Shown here piece by piece: positions 14,820 through 21,269 of a stretch of 22,122 nt of DNA; position 1 is the first letter of the stretch, and every line of letters starts with the position of its first letter. The notes under the pieces are model-generated. The model did no database searches, was not told where the DNA came from, and was given only the letters and a program-made list of their open reading frames with translations. The position numbers and the translations under genes were made by a program. The stretch is from a virus: positions 1 to 22,122 of the IMG/VR virus record IMGVR_UViG_3300007555_000041. One strand, written 5' to 3'.

Positions 14820-15200
14820 ATGAGTACATTAATATATAATGCAATCCGTACCCCTGATGGTACTGTACTAGAGTCTAGACATAGACATGATTATGTTGTA
14901 TATGAAGATAAAAATGGTAGAGAGTATATGGTGGATGGCGGCCATGATTATGTTAGACGCAACGTGCACGACGATGCTCCTTATGAAGAGATAAGTGTCT
15001 ATACAACTGATGGTCACGATAAAGTACGTGAAGTACTTAAATGGGGTACATATGGTATCAACGGTGATCAGCCCTTAACCTACATTGCACTTAAAGACAT
15101 GAATACCGGGCATATTCAGGCCTGCCTAGATACCCAATCTCGTATGCATCCGACATACAGACAAGCTTTTGAAGAAGAATTGAAACTAAGGAGTATATAA
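14820..15200 (+). CDS. Conserved hypothetical phage protein
   Basis: This 126-residue protein has strongly patterned blocks (IRTPDGTVLESRHRHDY, YMVDGGHDYVRR, YEEISVY, PLTYIALKDM, ACLDTQSRMHP) that I recognise as a conserved family in T4-like marine phages. The function is unknown to me. Several His residues (RHRHDY, GGHDY) could bind metal. The site GAGGAG lies nine bases before the ATG, which overlaps none of the previous gene. Its stop codon overlaps the next ATG by one base, coupling it to the DsbA-like protein. Confidence 0.58.
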   Translation: MSTLIYNAIRTPDGTVLESRHRHDYVVYEDKNGREYMVDGGHDYVRRNVHDDAPYEEISVYTTDGHDKVREVLKWGTYGINGDQPLTYIALKDMNTGHIQACLDTQSRMHPTYRQAFEEELKLRSI

Positions 15201-15475
15201 TGAGTTTGCCTTCCGATCCCACCGCCCGTAAAGCTATTAAGAAATGTATGGATGAGTTATCTGCATCCATGGCACGGATTGATGGTGAACGAGATTTTAT
15301 CAAGGAAGCTATTGGTAACATATGTGAAGAATATGAAATGAGTAAAAAGACTCTTCGTAAACTAGCTAAAGTATATCATAAGCAAAACTTCTCAAAAGAG
15401 GTTGCCGAACATGAGGAGTTCGAGACCATGTATGAACAGTTGACCGGGGAAACTAGTCTGGGTAATATTACATAA
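15200..15475 (+). CDS. dsbA: DsbA-like double-stranded DNA-binding / late-transcription protein
   Basis: This 91-residue all-helical protein has the core LSASMARIDGERDFIKEAI then KKTLRKLAKVYHKQNFSKEVAEHEEFETMYEQL. It matches the small T4 DsbA-type family, dsDNA-binding proteins acting near late promoters. This is T4 DsbA, not the bacterial thiol oxidase of the same name, and no CxxC is present. Length equals the T4 protein (about 89). Placement downstream of the Rnh-like gene and upstream of gp33- and gp59-like genes agrees with T4 order, although other genes intervene. Confidence 0.65.
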   Translation: MSLPSDPTARKAIKKCMDELSASMARIDGERDFIKEAIGNICEEYEMSKKTLRKLAKVYHKQNFSKEVAEHEEFETMYEQLTGETSLGNIT

Positions 15476-15476
15476 A

Positions 15477-15665
15477 ATGCATACAGTTTATAATCTAGAG
15501 ATGCAGGTACGAGATAAAATGAACCGTCTTAAAAAGACCTCTCACGTTGGCGTATATAATTCTATTGAAGATCTAGAAGTAGCAAAAGGTAAGATGCTGG
15601 AGATTAATCCAGATAATACATTTGACGTTCATTCTATTGATCATCTTTTTGAACCTACAGAGTAA
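15477..15665 (+). CDS. Small hypothetical protein
   Basis: This 62-residue protein begins one base after the DsbA-like gene's stop codon. It is mixed helical with a motif SHVGVYNSIEDLEVAKGKMLEI and an acidic end. No family is recognised. It lacks a clear ribosome-binding site and probably depends on coupling with the upstream gene. Close packing supports that it is coding. Confidence 0.45.
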   Translation: MHTVYNLEMQVRDKMNRLKKTSHVGVYNSIEDLEVAKGKMLEINPDNTFDVHSIDHLFEPTE

Positions 15666-15673
15666 TATAAATA
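15666..15673 (+). promoter_or_regulatory. T4-type late promoter element (TATAAATA), tentative
   Basis: The exact T4 late -10 consensus lies between the stop of the 62-residue gene and the ATG at 15679. It is the only such octamer I noticed in a non-coding position, so chance in AT-rich DNA is not excluded. Confidence 0.3.
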
Positions 15674-15678
15674 AACAT

Positions 15679-15924
15679 ATGCCGACATATATTTTTCGTA
15701 ATAAGAATACAGATGAAGTCTATGACAAAATGATGTCATGGGACAATCGTGAAGTATATCTCCAAGAGAATCCTAACCTAGAGGTCCTCATGGGAGCTCC
15801 GGCTATGGGGGACTCTGTCCGTTTAGGTATTAAAAAGCCAGACGATGGGTTTAAGGAAGTACTGTCAAAGATTCATGCTGCTAATTACAGAAGTAACTTA
15901 TCGGATAAACTATCTAGAAAATGA
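15679..15924 (+). CDS. FmdB-like small phage protein without zinc cysteines
   Basis: I choose the ATG at 15679 (81 residues) because MPTYIFRNKNTDEVYD is the characteristic N-terminus of this family. An upstream ATG at 15622 adds residues translated from the previous gene in another frame. The C-terminal KKPDDGFKEVLSKIHAANYRS block is also typical of marine-phage members. FmdB-type proteins usually carry a zinc ribbon, but no Cys is present here, so metal binding is lost. Its function is unknown. It is the last gene before a terminator hairpin. Confidence 0.6.
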   Translation: MPTYIFRNKNTDEVYDKMMSWDNREVYLQENPNLEVLMGAPAMGDSVRLGIKKPDDGFKEVLSKIHAANYRSNLSDKLSRK

Positions 15925-15952
15925 TTCAAGTGATTACTTCATTCAACCATAA

Positions 15953-15979
15953 GGGCTATACTTATCTATAGCTCTTTTT
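15953..15979 (+). terminator. Rho-independent terminator
   Basis: Stem GGGCTATA (15953-15960) / TATAGCTC (15967-15974) with one G-T pair, a six-base loop and five T (15975-15979). It separates the small-protein cluster from the PhoH gene. A weak -10-like TATACT (15957-15962) lies in the stem, with no good -35. Confidence 0.7.
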
Positions 15980-15994
15980 CATTTAAGGTTTTAT

Positions 15995-16762
15995 ATGTCC
16001 ACAAAAAGAGCAGCGAAACTGGCAGTCGTACATGAAGAAGGCTACCCACAAAAACAAACAGCACCACGCCCCGTTACAAATACTTTAAGATTAAAAACTG
16101 AACACCTTAAATTCTTCGATCCACTTACCGAAAATCAAAAAATATTTTACGACGCGTATGCCCGCGGTGATTACTTTGTAGCACTACATGGTGTTGCTGG
16201 AACAGGAAAAACATTTATTGCTTGTTATAAGGCATTAGAGGAAGTATTAGATAAGAACAACCCCTTCAATAAAATTATTATCGTTAGGTCAGCTGTCCAG
16301 TCGCGAGAGATGGGTCATTTACCTGGTGATGTAGATGAGAAGCTAGAAATATATCAACAGCCGTATCGCCAAATATGCCATACCTTATTTGATCGTAAAG
16401 ATGCTTACGATAGATTGGTTGAACAAGGTCATGTAGAGTTTATTTCAACATCGTTTATTCGCGGTATGTCATTTGATGATGCTATTATCATTGTTGACGA
16501 AATGCAAAATATGAACTTTGAAGAAATAGATACCGTCATGACACGGGTTGGTTACAGATCAAAGATCATCTGGTGTGGTGATTACAGACAAACTGATCTT
16601 CGCAAGTCAGGTGACAAAACAGGTATTTTAAAATTCTTTGATATTGCTTTACACATGGGTGCATTTACACGGGTTGAGTTTACGGCTGATGACATTGTAA
16701 GAAGCTCTTTAGTAAAAGATTATATTATTGCTAAGCTTAGATACGAAGATCTTACCCCTTAA
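15995..16762 (+). CDS. phoH: PhoH-family ATPase
   Basis: This 255-residue P-loop NTPase of the PhoH type has Walker A GVAGTGKT (66-73, K72), Walker B IIIVDEMQN (164-172, D168-E169) and the sensor-like GDYRQTD (195-201). PhoH proteins are RNA-associated ATPases or helicase-like and are common in marine phages, where their role is still uncertain. The N-terminal 40 residues are a variable basic tail. It is the first gene after the terminator at 15953. The glycosyltransferase gene follows after 20 bases. Confidence 0.88.
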   Translation: MSTKRAAKLAVVHEEGYPQKQTAPRPVTNTLRLKTEHLKFFDPLTENQKIFYDAYARGDYFVALHGVAGTGKTFIACYKALEEVLDKNNPFNKIIIVRSAVQSREMGHLPGDVDEKLEIYQQPYRQICHTLFDRKDAYDRLVEQGHVEFISTSFIRGMSFDDAIIIVDEMQNMNFEEIDTVMTRVGYRSKIIWCGDYRQTDLRKSGDKTGILKFFDIALHMGAFTRVEFTADDIVRSSLVKDYIIAKLRYEDLTP

Positions 16763-16782
16763 ACTATTTTGAAAGAACTATT

Positions 16783-17829
16783 ATGAGATTAGAACCATAC
16801 ACAATTTTCGTCTCTCTATGCTCATACAGAGACCCCCTCCTGTACAGTACAGTCATGTCATTGATACAGGGGCGGTGTGGGAGGAATAGAATAGTTATTG
16901 GAATATTTGAGCAGATTGTTGCTGAAGACTCACTGCCGGTAAAGTATCCTGATATTAAAGAAGCTATTGACGCGTACGAAAATAACACACTTAGGTCAGT
17001 GAATGGCGGGCCAAGGCCAGCGGAAATTATATATAAACGAATTGATCCCCAATACTCTAATGGGGCTGGGTGGGCTAGAGCTATTAACCAATATCAACTA
17101 TCTCCTGATGAATATGATTTACTTTATCAAATTGACTCCCATATGCTTTTTGATAAAGATTGGGATAGGACCCTTATAAGCGATTATGAGGATGCAATTA
17201 TTAAGTACAATACTAAAAAAGTAATTATAACTGCGCCGTGTAAGTGGTACGATGTTCTTGAGGATAACAGTATTTCTAAAGGCCCAGAATTATATTATGA
17301 AGGTACTAAGGATATAAGTTACAGAGCGACAGGTCACATGTTGTATTATATGACAAATGCATTTGTCAATGGGTATATTATATCTGCTCATGGACAAATT
17401 GATCCTATAGGACCAGGGATACGGGATGCATTCCACATATGCGCAGGTAATACTGTCTTTCCGTCACAGTGGGTACGAGATGTAGGTAACAATATTGAAA
17501 TTCACTTTGAAGGGGAAGAACAGTGGCTTAGTCTGGCTTCTTTTGCAGCAGGGTATCAACTATGTCATCCAAAAGAAATTGTAACATACCATTATATGAA
17601 ATCGGGTAATTATATTACAAAAGTATGGTTTGAACAGGTTGTAAGTAATTTCAGAAGGTCACATGATGTATTAAGGTCAATCGCTGAATTATCAAAGTTG
17701 ATAACAACGTTACCTGAAGATGTTTTAAAGAGATTTTATGAATATTCAGGAATTGATTATATAAATAAAACTGTAGATCAGCGGGCTCTACATCCCCATC
17801 CCCCTTTTACCCTACCGCCAAAAGAATAA
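16783..17829 (+). CDS. GlcNAc-type glycosyltransferase (PF11397-like)
   Basis: This 348-residue protein starts with IFVSLCSYRDPLLYSTVMSLIQ, the signature of the family related to Skp1 GlcNAc transferase, and continues with IGIFEQ, then GAGWARAINQY. A D-x-H metal or nucleotide-sugar motif follows in YQIDSHMLF (D118, H120). A later block FHICAGNTVFPSQWVRDV fits the acceptor side. It lacks a signal peptide or membrane segment, so it acts in the cytoplasm on phage DNA, virion protein or host glycans. The substrate is unknown. The flanking genes are phoH and lysins. No glycan-precursor genes are seen nearby. Confidence 0.75.
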   Translation: MRLEPYTIFVSLCSYRDPLLYSTVMSLIQGRCGRNRIVIGIFEQIVAEDSLPVKYPDIKEAIDAYENNTLRSVNGGPRPAEIIYKRIDPQYSNGAGWARAINQYQLSPDEYDLLYQIDSHMLFDKDWDRTLISDYEDAIIKYNTKKVIITAPCKWYDVLEDNSISKGPELYYEGTKDISYRATGHMLYYMTNAFVNGYIISAHGQIDPIGPGIRDAFHICAGNTVFPSQWVRDVGNNIEIHFEGEEQWLSLASFAAGYQLCHPKEIVTYHYMKSGNYITKVWFEQVVSNFRRSHDVLRSIAELSKLITTLPEDVLKRFYEYSGIDYINKTVDQRALHPHPPFTLPPKE

Positions 17830-17833
17830 CCAA

Positions 17834-18451
17834 ATGAATATTACATTAGAACAGTTACAAAGCCTTATACCAAACGCTGTTGGAGGACCGGAGGCATGGT
17901 ATGAGCCACTATGTGAAGCATTACCGCAATACGAGATAAACACCGTTGAAAGAGTTGCAGCGTTTATAGCTCAGTGCTCACATGAATCTGGTGGTTTTTC
18001 TGTTTTAGAAGAAAACCTAAACTATAGAGCAGCCACACTCTCTAAGTTATGGCCACAAAGATTTCCACCAGGTGTAGCCGAGCAGTATGCGGGTAAGCCT
18101 GAAATGATTGCTAATAAGACTTACGGTGGTAGAATGGGTAATGGGTCGGAAGAAACTGGTGAAGGGTACAAGTACAGGGGCCGTGGTATTCTTCAATTAA
18201 CAGGTAAGGATAACTATAAAACCTGTTCTCAAGCACTCTTTCAAGACGGGTCTCTTTTAGAAGACCCTGATCTTCTTTTAGACCCGTATTATGCAATTCA
18301 TTCTGCTTGCTGGTTTTGGAATAAAAATAAATTAAACCAATTTGCAGATTCTGGTGATCTAACAACAATGACTAAAAAAATTAACGGCGGAACAATTGGG
18401 CTTGAGGATCGTATTAAGCACTATGATCATGCTGTAGAGATCTTAACATAA
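17834..18451 (+). CDS. GH19-type endolysin
   Basis: This 205-residue glycoside hydrolase family 19 (chitinase-like lysozyme) protein should cleave peptidoglycan glycan strands at lysis. It shows the catalytic motif HESGGF (H50, E51), the following LEENLNYRA (E60) and the conserved YRGRGILQLTGKDNY and KKINGGTIG blocks, so it looks active. No signal peptide or membrane segment is seen, so release needs a holin. It is followed nine bases later by a paralogue. Confidence 0.85.
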   Translation: MNITLEQLQSLIPNAVGGPEAWYEPLCEALPQYEINTVERVAAFIAQCSHESGGFSVLEENLNYRAATLSKLWPQRFPPGVAEQYAGKPEMIANKTYGGRMGNGSEETGEGYKYRGRGILQLTGKDNYKTCSQALFQDGSLLEDPDLLLDPYYAIHSACWFWNKNKLNQFADSGDLTTMTKKINGGTIGLEDRIKHYDHAVEILT

Positions 18452-18460
18452 GGAATATTA

Positions 18461-19189
18461 ATGAGTTATAACTTTACCTTAGCCCAGCTATCGCTTCTAA
18501 TAAGAGAGCCTGGGGAGTCCGAGAACTGGTACGAGCCTCTTTGTGCGGCAATGGATCAGTACGAAATTAACAGTGCAATAAGAATATCTTCTTTTCTTAC
18601 TCATTGTGCCTACATGACAAAACGATTTACAGAAATGGAAGAAGACTTAAGCTACAGCGCTGAAGATTTAGTAAAGACATGGCCTAATATATTTACAGTA
18701 GAAAATGCTGTATCATACGCCGGTAATCCCGAAAAGATTGCTAATAAAGCGTACAGCAATATACTGGGTAATGGTTCAGAAGAATCAGGTGATGGTTATA
18801 AGTTCAGAGGACGCGGCCTGTTAATGATTCGCGGTAGAGGTGATTACACTACATGTTCACAGACTCTCTTTCGGGATTCAAGATTGGTAGATACACCAGA
18901 TTTAGTAAAAGAAAAACCTACCTGTATTGATTCAGCTGGTTGGTTCTGGTCTACAAATAATTATAACGTAAGGTACGATGCTGATACGAAGTATGTGCAA
19001 TTTGGTATGCCAGGTAATACTACTTTTGTTGCTAATACTATACTAGATAATACAGTAAATATTCCGAATATTAATATTATTAATACCGGCGGTAAGTCAG
19101 AGGCAGCATTGACCAGTAGAGAATCACAATCCGCAATCAGTAACTATTCATCGCTCTTACCCTTCATACTGGAAATAACTAAAGTATAA
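18461..19189 (+). CDS. Inactive GH19 paralogue with C-terminal insertion
   Basis: This 242-residue protein is clearly homologous to the preceding endolysin along its first 170 residues (NWYEPLCAAMDQYEIN, LGNGSEESGDGYKFRGRG, SAGWFWS). The catalytic HESGGF has become CAYMTKRF, so His50 and Glu51 are replaced by Tyr51 and Met52. The conserved QLTG is now MIRG. The second acid is kept (E61). An insertion of about 30 residues precedes a remnant of the INGG motif (INTGGKSEAA). A tandem duplication followed by loss of catalysis and gain of another role, such as binding or a structural role, is likely. The ribosome-binding site AAGGAA is present. Confidence 0.75.
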   Translation: MSYNFTLAQLSLLIREPGESENWYEPLCAAMDQYEINSAIRISSFLTHCAYMTKRFTEMEEDLSYSAEDLVKTWPNIFTVENAVSYAGNPEKIANKAYSNILGNGSEESGDGYKFRGRGLLMIRGRGDYTTCSQTLFRDSRLVDTPDLVKEKPTCIDSAGWFWSTNNYNVRYDADTKYVQFGMPGNTTFVANTILDNTVNIPNINIINTGGKSEAALTSRESQSAISNYSSLLPFILEITKV

Positions 19190-19193
19190 TATT

Positions 19194-19862
19194 ATGTTTA
19201 ATCATGTAAAGCTTGACAAAGTTGTACCTAGGTTGCAACAAATTAATGAGAATGGGGTAAGACACTATATGACCCCAGAAGGAAATAAATATCCTTCCAT
19301 TACCACTGTCCTATCTGAGTATAGCCGTAAGGGTATATATGAATGGCGACAAAGGGTAGGAGACGAGGCTGCAAACAGAATATCGGGTAAAGCCTCTACC
19401 AGAGGTACCAAACTACATAAGGCATGCGAAGATTATATCAATAACTTAGAGCCTGAGTTTCGTACCCCCTTTGAGCGAGATTTATTTAAACGATTTACCC
19501 CTACCTTACATCGTATCAACAATGTGTATGCACAAGAGATACGTATGTACTCCGACCACCTACGTATTGCAGGTACGGTAGATTGTATAGGTGAGTTTGA
19601 TGGGAAGATGTCGGTAATCGATTTTAAAACATCTGCCAAAGAAAAAGATAAAGAATACATTGAAAACTACTTCATGCAGTGTTCAGCGTACGCCATTATG
19701 TTTGAGGAGCAGTATGGAATTCCTGTCTCACAAACCGTCGTTGCAATTGCTGTAGAGGATGGGGAGTCACAAGTCTTTATAGAGAAGAGAGATACTCATG
19801 TAAAGCGGTTGATTCACTTTCGGGATTTATATGAACGTAAGAGTAGCCTAATAACTCATTAG
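19194..19862 (+). CDS. PD-(D/E)XK exonuclease (Cas4/RecB/MGME1-like)
   Basis: This 222-residue nuclease has a RecB-type core: RGTKLHKACEDY with H75, E115 in AQEIRMYS, GTVDCIGEF with D130, then VIDFKTSAK with D143 and K145, and the Q162xxxY166 motif (YFMQCSAYAIM). No four-Cys iron-sulfur cluster set is visible, so the match is closer to MGME1- or RecB-like phage exonucleases than to true Cas4. Roles in recombination or genome processing are likely. A TATAAT box lies just before the ATG (19185-19190), and a possible promoter follows the stop. Confidence 0.75.
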   Translation: MFNHVKLDKVVPRLQQINENGVRHYMTPEGNKYPSITTVLSEYSRKGIYEWRQRVGDEAANRISGKASTRGTKLHKACEDYINNLEPEFRTPFERDLFKRFTPTLHRINNVYAQEIRMYSDHLRIAGTVDCIGEFDGKMSVIDFKTSAKEKDKEYIENYFMQCSAYAIMFEEQYGIPVSQTVVAIAVEDGESQVFIEKRDTHVKRLIHFRDLYERKSSLITH

Positions 19863-19872
19863 CATATATAAT
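19844..19872 (+). promoter_or_regulatory. Possible promoter for the small membrane peptide and tmRNA
   Basis: TAGCCT (19844-19849), a 17-base spacer and a perfect TATAAT (19867-19872). The -35 differs at one base from that of the promoter at 3941 but matches the sigma70 consensus at only three of six positions. Confidence 0.4.
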
Positions 19873-19945
19873 GAATACGTAGTAAGTAGATTATTGTTTT
19901 AAAGGGCAGAGAGAAGAATAGTTAAGATCACCATAAGGAGATCAA

Positions 19946-20053
19946 ATGTCTGAATCATCAGAAGAATATGTATACCAAATAGTATGTGGTATACTGATAG
20001 TGTTCTCTATACTATGTATAGGTATTGCATCGGTCTTCTTTTGGCGAGCGTGA
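19946..20053 (+). CDS. 35-residue single-pass membrane peptide
   Basis: A short frame with a strong ribosome-binding site (AAGGAG at 19935-19940, five bases before the ATG). It encodes an acidic N-terminus (MSESSEEYVYQ), one hydrophobic segment (residues 11-32) and a WRA end. It lies about one base-turn upstream of the tmRNA acceptor half and probably shares its transcript. Small phage membrane peptides may be holin/antiholin components or host-membrane effectors. No family can be assigned from sequence alone. Confidence 0.6.
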   Translation: MSESSEEYVYQIVCGILIVFSILCIGIASVFFWRA

Positions 20054-20125
20054 CATAGATTATTGCTGTATGAAGTAAAGAGAAAGACGTCTTGGACGCG
20101 GGCGCAAATCCCGCCAGGTCCACCA
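20054..20125 (+). ncRNA. tmRNA acceptor piece (3' tRNA half with CCA)
   Basis: The T-arm is GCGGG (20098-20102) / CCCGC (20110-20114) with the seven-base loop CGCAAAT in place of the usual TTCRANT. GTCTT (20089-20093) can pair with AGGGC (20219-20223) as the start of helix P2. TTGCT (20063-20067) can pair with AGCAA (20224-20228), though a large internal loop would separate the two. The 5' limit is not defined by the sequence. Confidence 0.8.
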
Positions 20126-20198
20126 AAGTATACTATAAATGGGGTCGTAGCGGTTGTAAGAACTTTAGTACATACCTTAGATAATAGTATACTTTATT
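20126..20198 (+). other. Intervening segment of the permuted tmRNA, closed by a perfect inverted repeat
   Basis: AAAGTATACTAT (20125-20136) and ATAGTATACTTT (20184-20195) are perfectly complementary over 12 bp, so the precursor would stack this stem on the acceptor stem. It is presumably cut out by RNase P and 3'-end processing, leaving two pieces. Confidence 0.75.
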
Positions 20199-20365
20199 GG
20201 GCCTGAAATAGATTCGACAGGGCAGCAAGTAACAGAATGGACAGCACATCAGCAACGATGTAAAAAGAAGAAAACAAAGTAAACGCAAACGACTCAAAGT
20301 TCGCATTAGCAGCCTAAACACTGCTTAGGGTTTCGGTAGGTTTCCTCGTAACAGAATAACCTACC
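20199..20365 (+). ncRNA. tmRNA coding piece (5' tRNA half plus tag frame)
   Basis: Starts with the acceptor strand and D-region. A hairpin ACATC/GATGT (near 20246-20261) lies before the tag. The tag has ten codons (GCA AAC GAC TCA AAG TTC GCA TTA GCA GCC) and a TAA. AGCAG (20308-20312) and CTGCT (20321-20325) form a P5-like hairpin holding the stop codon, as in E. coli tmRNA. A final 8-bp stem GGTAGGTT/AACCTACC (20335-20342, 20358-20365) may mark the 3' end or a weak terminator. Confidence 0.85.
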
Positions 20366-20400
20366 ATTTTCTAACACTCATACACACAAAGGAGATTATT

Positions 20401-20673
20401 ATGAGTAACATGACCCCTTTCGAGATTCGTCTCGAACTTCTCAAAATGGCCAAAGATATGCTTGGTGACGACTACTACGGTAAGCGCGAAGTAATATCTA
20501 ACGACTGGGCCACAAAGGTAGAGACGGCTAAACACGCCGGACAAACGCCTCCAGAGCATCCGGGCTACCCAGCCTACCCCTCAGAAATAGATATCATTGC
20601 AAAGGCTCATGTCTTGAATGGTTTTGTTTCCAACATCCCTCAAGATAACATTAAGACTATTAGTAAGAAGTAA
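20401..20673 (+). CDS. Small conserved phage protein
   Basis: This 90-residue protein starts with MSNMTPFEIRLELLKMAKDML, which I recognise as a small conserved protein of marine T4-like phages of unknown function. A Pro-rich middle (TPPEHPGYPAYPSEIDI) is followed by a helix. A strong site AAAGGAGA lies before the ATG, 36 bases after the tmRNA's last stem. No membrane or catalytic motif is evident. Confidence 0.6.
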   Translation: MSNMTPFEIRLELLKMAKDMLGDDYYGKREVISNDWATKVETAKHAGQTPPEHPGYPAYPSEIDIIAKAHVLNGFVSNIPQDNIKTISKK

Positions 20674-20683
20674 TCTGAAGGTA

Positions 20684-20709
20684 GGGGCTCTTGTTAACTC
20701 AGGAGCCTC
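20684..20709 (+). terminator. Stem-loop without T-run, possible terminator or leader structure
   Basis: GGGGCTC (20684-20690) pairs with GAGCCTC (20703-20709) with one G-T pair and a 12-base loop. No T-run follows, and it sits just upstream of the SleB gene's AAGGAA site, so it may instead shield that start or protect an mRNA end. Confidence 0.4.
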
Positions 20710-20726
20710 CTTAATAAGGAAAACCA

Positions 20727-21269
20727 ATGGTAAAGACTTTTAATCTATTTTTAAAAATAGGTCTTGTGGTATTAATGGTATTTTTAGTTACCAAATTTAC
20801 CACCAATAGAATCGACTATTATAATACTAAGCAATATAATGGTACCCCAATCACAATGGAGGACAGAGAAAAGCAGTTGACCTGCTTAGCAAAGAATATC
20901 TATCACGAGGCGGCTACAGAGCCGTTTGAGGGTAAGGTTGCAGTAGCTCAGGTTACATTAAACAGGGCAGCCTCTGGCAAGTTCCCACCCAATATATGCG
21001 ATGTAGTTTATCAAAAGAATGTTTTTTATGGTAAAGTCATCTGCCAGTTTTCATGGTATTGTGAAAGTGGTCCTAAAGTTAAATCTAATGCTCACTACAA
21101 GGAGTCAATGGAAGTGGCTAAGAAAGTACTTTTAGAAAACTTTAGATTACCCTCAATGCATAAGGCAATGTATTATCATGCCGATTATGTAAGCCCTAAT
21201 TGGAATCTTCCAAAGATCAGTCAAATCGGTCGTCATATATTTTACGGTGAGAAAAATGGAAAAATTTAA
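20727..21269 (+). CDS. SleB-type cell wall hydrolase with N-terminal membrane anchor
   Basis: This 180-residue protein has one hydrophobic segment near the N-terminus (about 7-24), then a Hydrolase_2/SleB domain: LAKNIYHEAATEPFEGKVAVAQVTLNR (E61 catalytic candidate), CDVVY and ICQFSWYC. The family cleaves peptidoglycan, with substrate details varying. The anchor may be a signal-arrest-release type that keeps it in the inner membrane until lysis, which is inferred only from the composition. The gene overlaps the next gene by 14 bases from its preferred ATG. It lies far from the GH19 lysins and the spanins. Confidence 0.75.
   Translation: MVKTFNLFLKIGLVVLMVFLVTKFTTNRIDYYNTKQYNGTPITMEDREKQLTCLAKNIYHEAATEPFEGKVAVAQVTLNRAASGKFPPNICDVVYQKNVFYGKVICQFSWYCESGPKVKSNAHYKESMEVAKKVLLENFRLPSMHKAMYYHADYVSPNWNLPKISQIGRHIFYGEKNGKI

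Larger units (their letters stand above)
20054..20365 (+). ncRNA. ssrA: Circularly permuted (two-piece) tmRNA gene
   Basis: Rescues stalled ribosomes and tags the unfinished protein. The 3' tRNA half comes first (acceptor piece, ending with encoded CCA at 20123-20125), followed by a spacer and the 5' half with the tag frame (coding piece, from 20199). GGGCCTG (20199-20205) pairs with CAGGTCC (20115-20121) as a 7-bp acceptor stem including G3-U70, the alanine identity pair, with discriminator A. GATTCGAC (20211-20218) is the conserved D-region. The tag starts at GCA 20285 and stops at TAA 20315, reading ANDSKFALAA. Outer ends are approximate. Confidence 0.93.

Noticed and set aside
15622-15678. 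Upstream start for the FmdB-like protein
   Set aside because: The extension overlaps the previous gene in another frame, while MPTYIF at 15679 is the family N-terminus.
17755-17770. TATAAATA-like word inside the glycosyltransferase gene
   Set aside because: It lies within codons and has no gene start downstream at a sensible distance.
20094-20125. Separate tRNA gene suggested by T-arm and CCA
   Set aside because: No anticodon or 5' acceptor strand precedes it. Its acceptor strand pairs exactly with the downstream tmRNA coding piece.
14445-20138. Identical 14-base word AAAGTATACTATAA at 14445 and 20125
   Set aside because: One shared 14-mer in 22 kb of AT-rich DNA is near chance expectation, and only the first copy has a matching -35.
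20133-20321. Minus-strand open frame across the tmRNA region
   Set aside because: It is a shadow of the tmRNA gene. It lacks a ribosome-binding site and protein-like features, and the + strand RNA structure explains the sequence.
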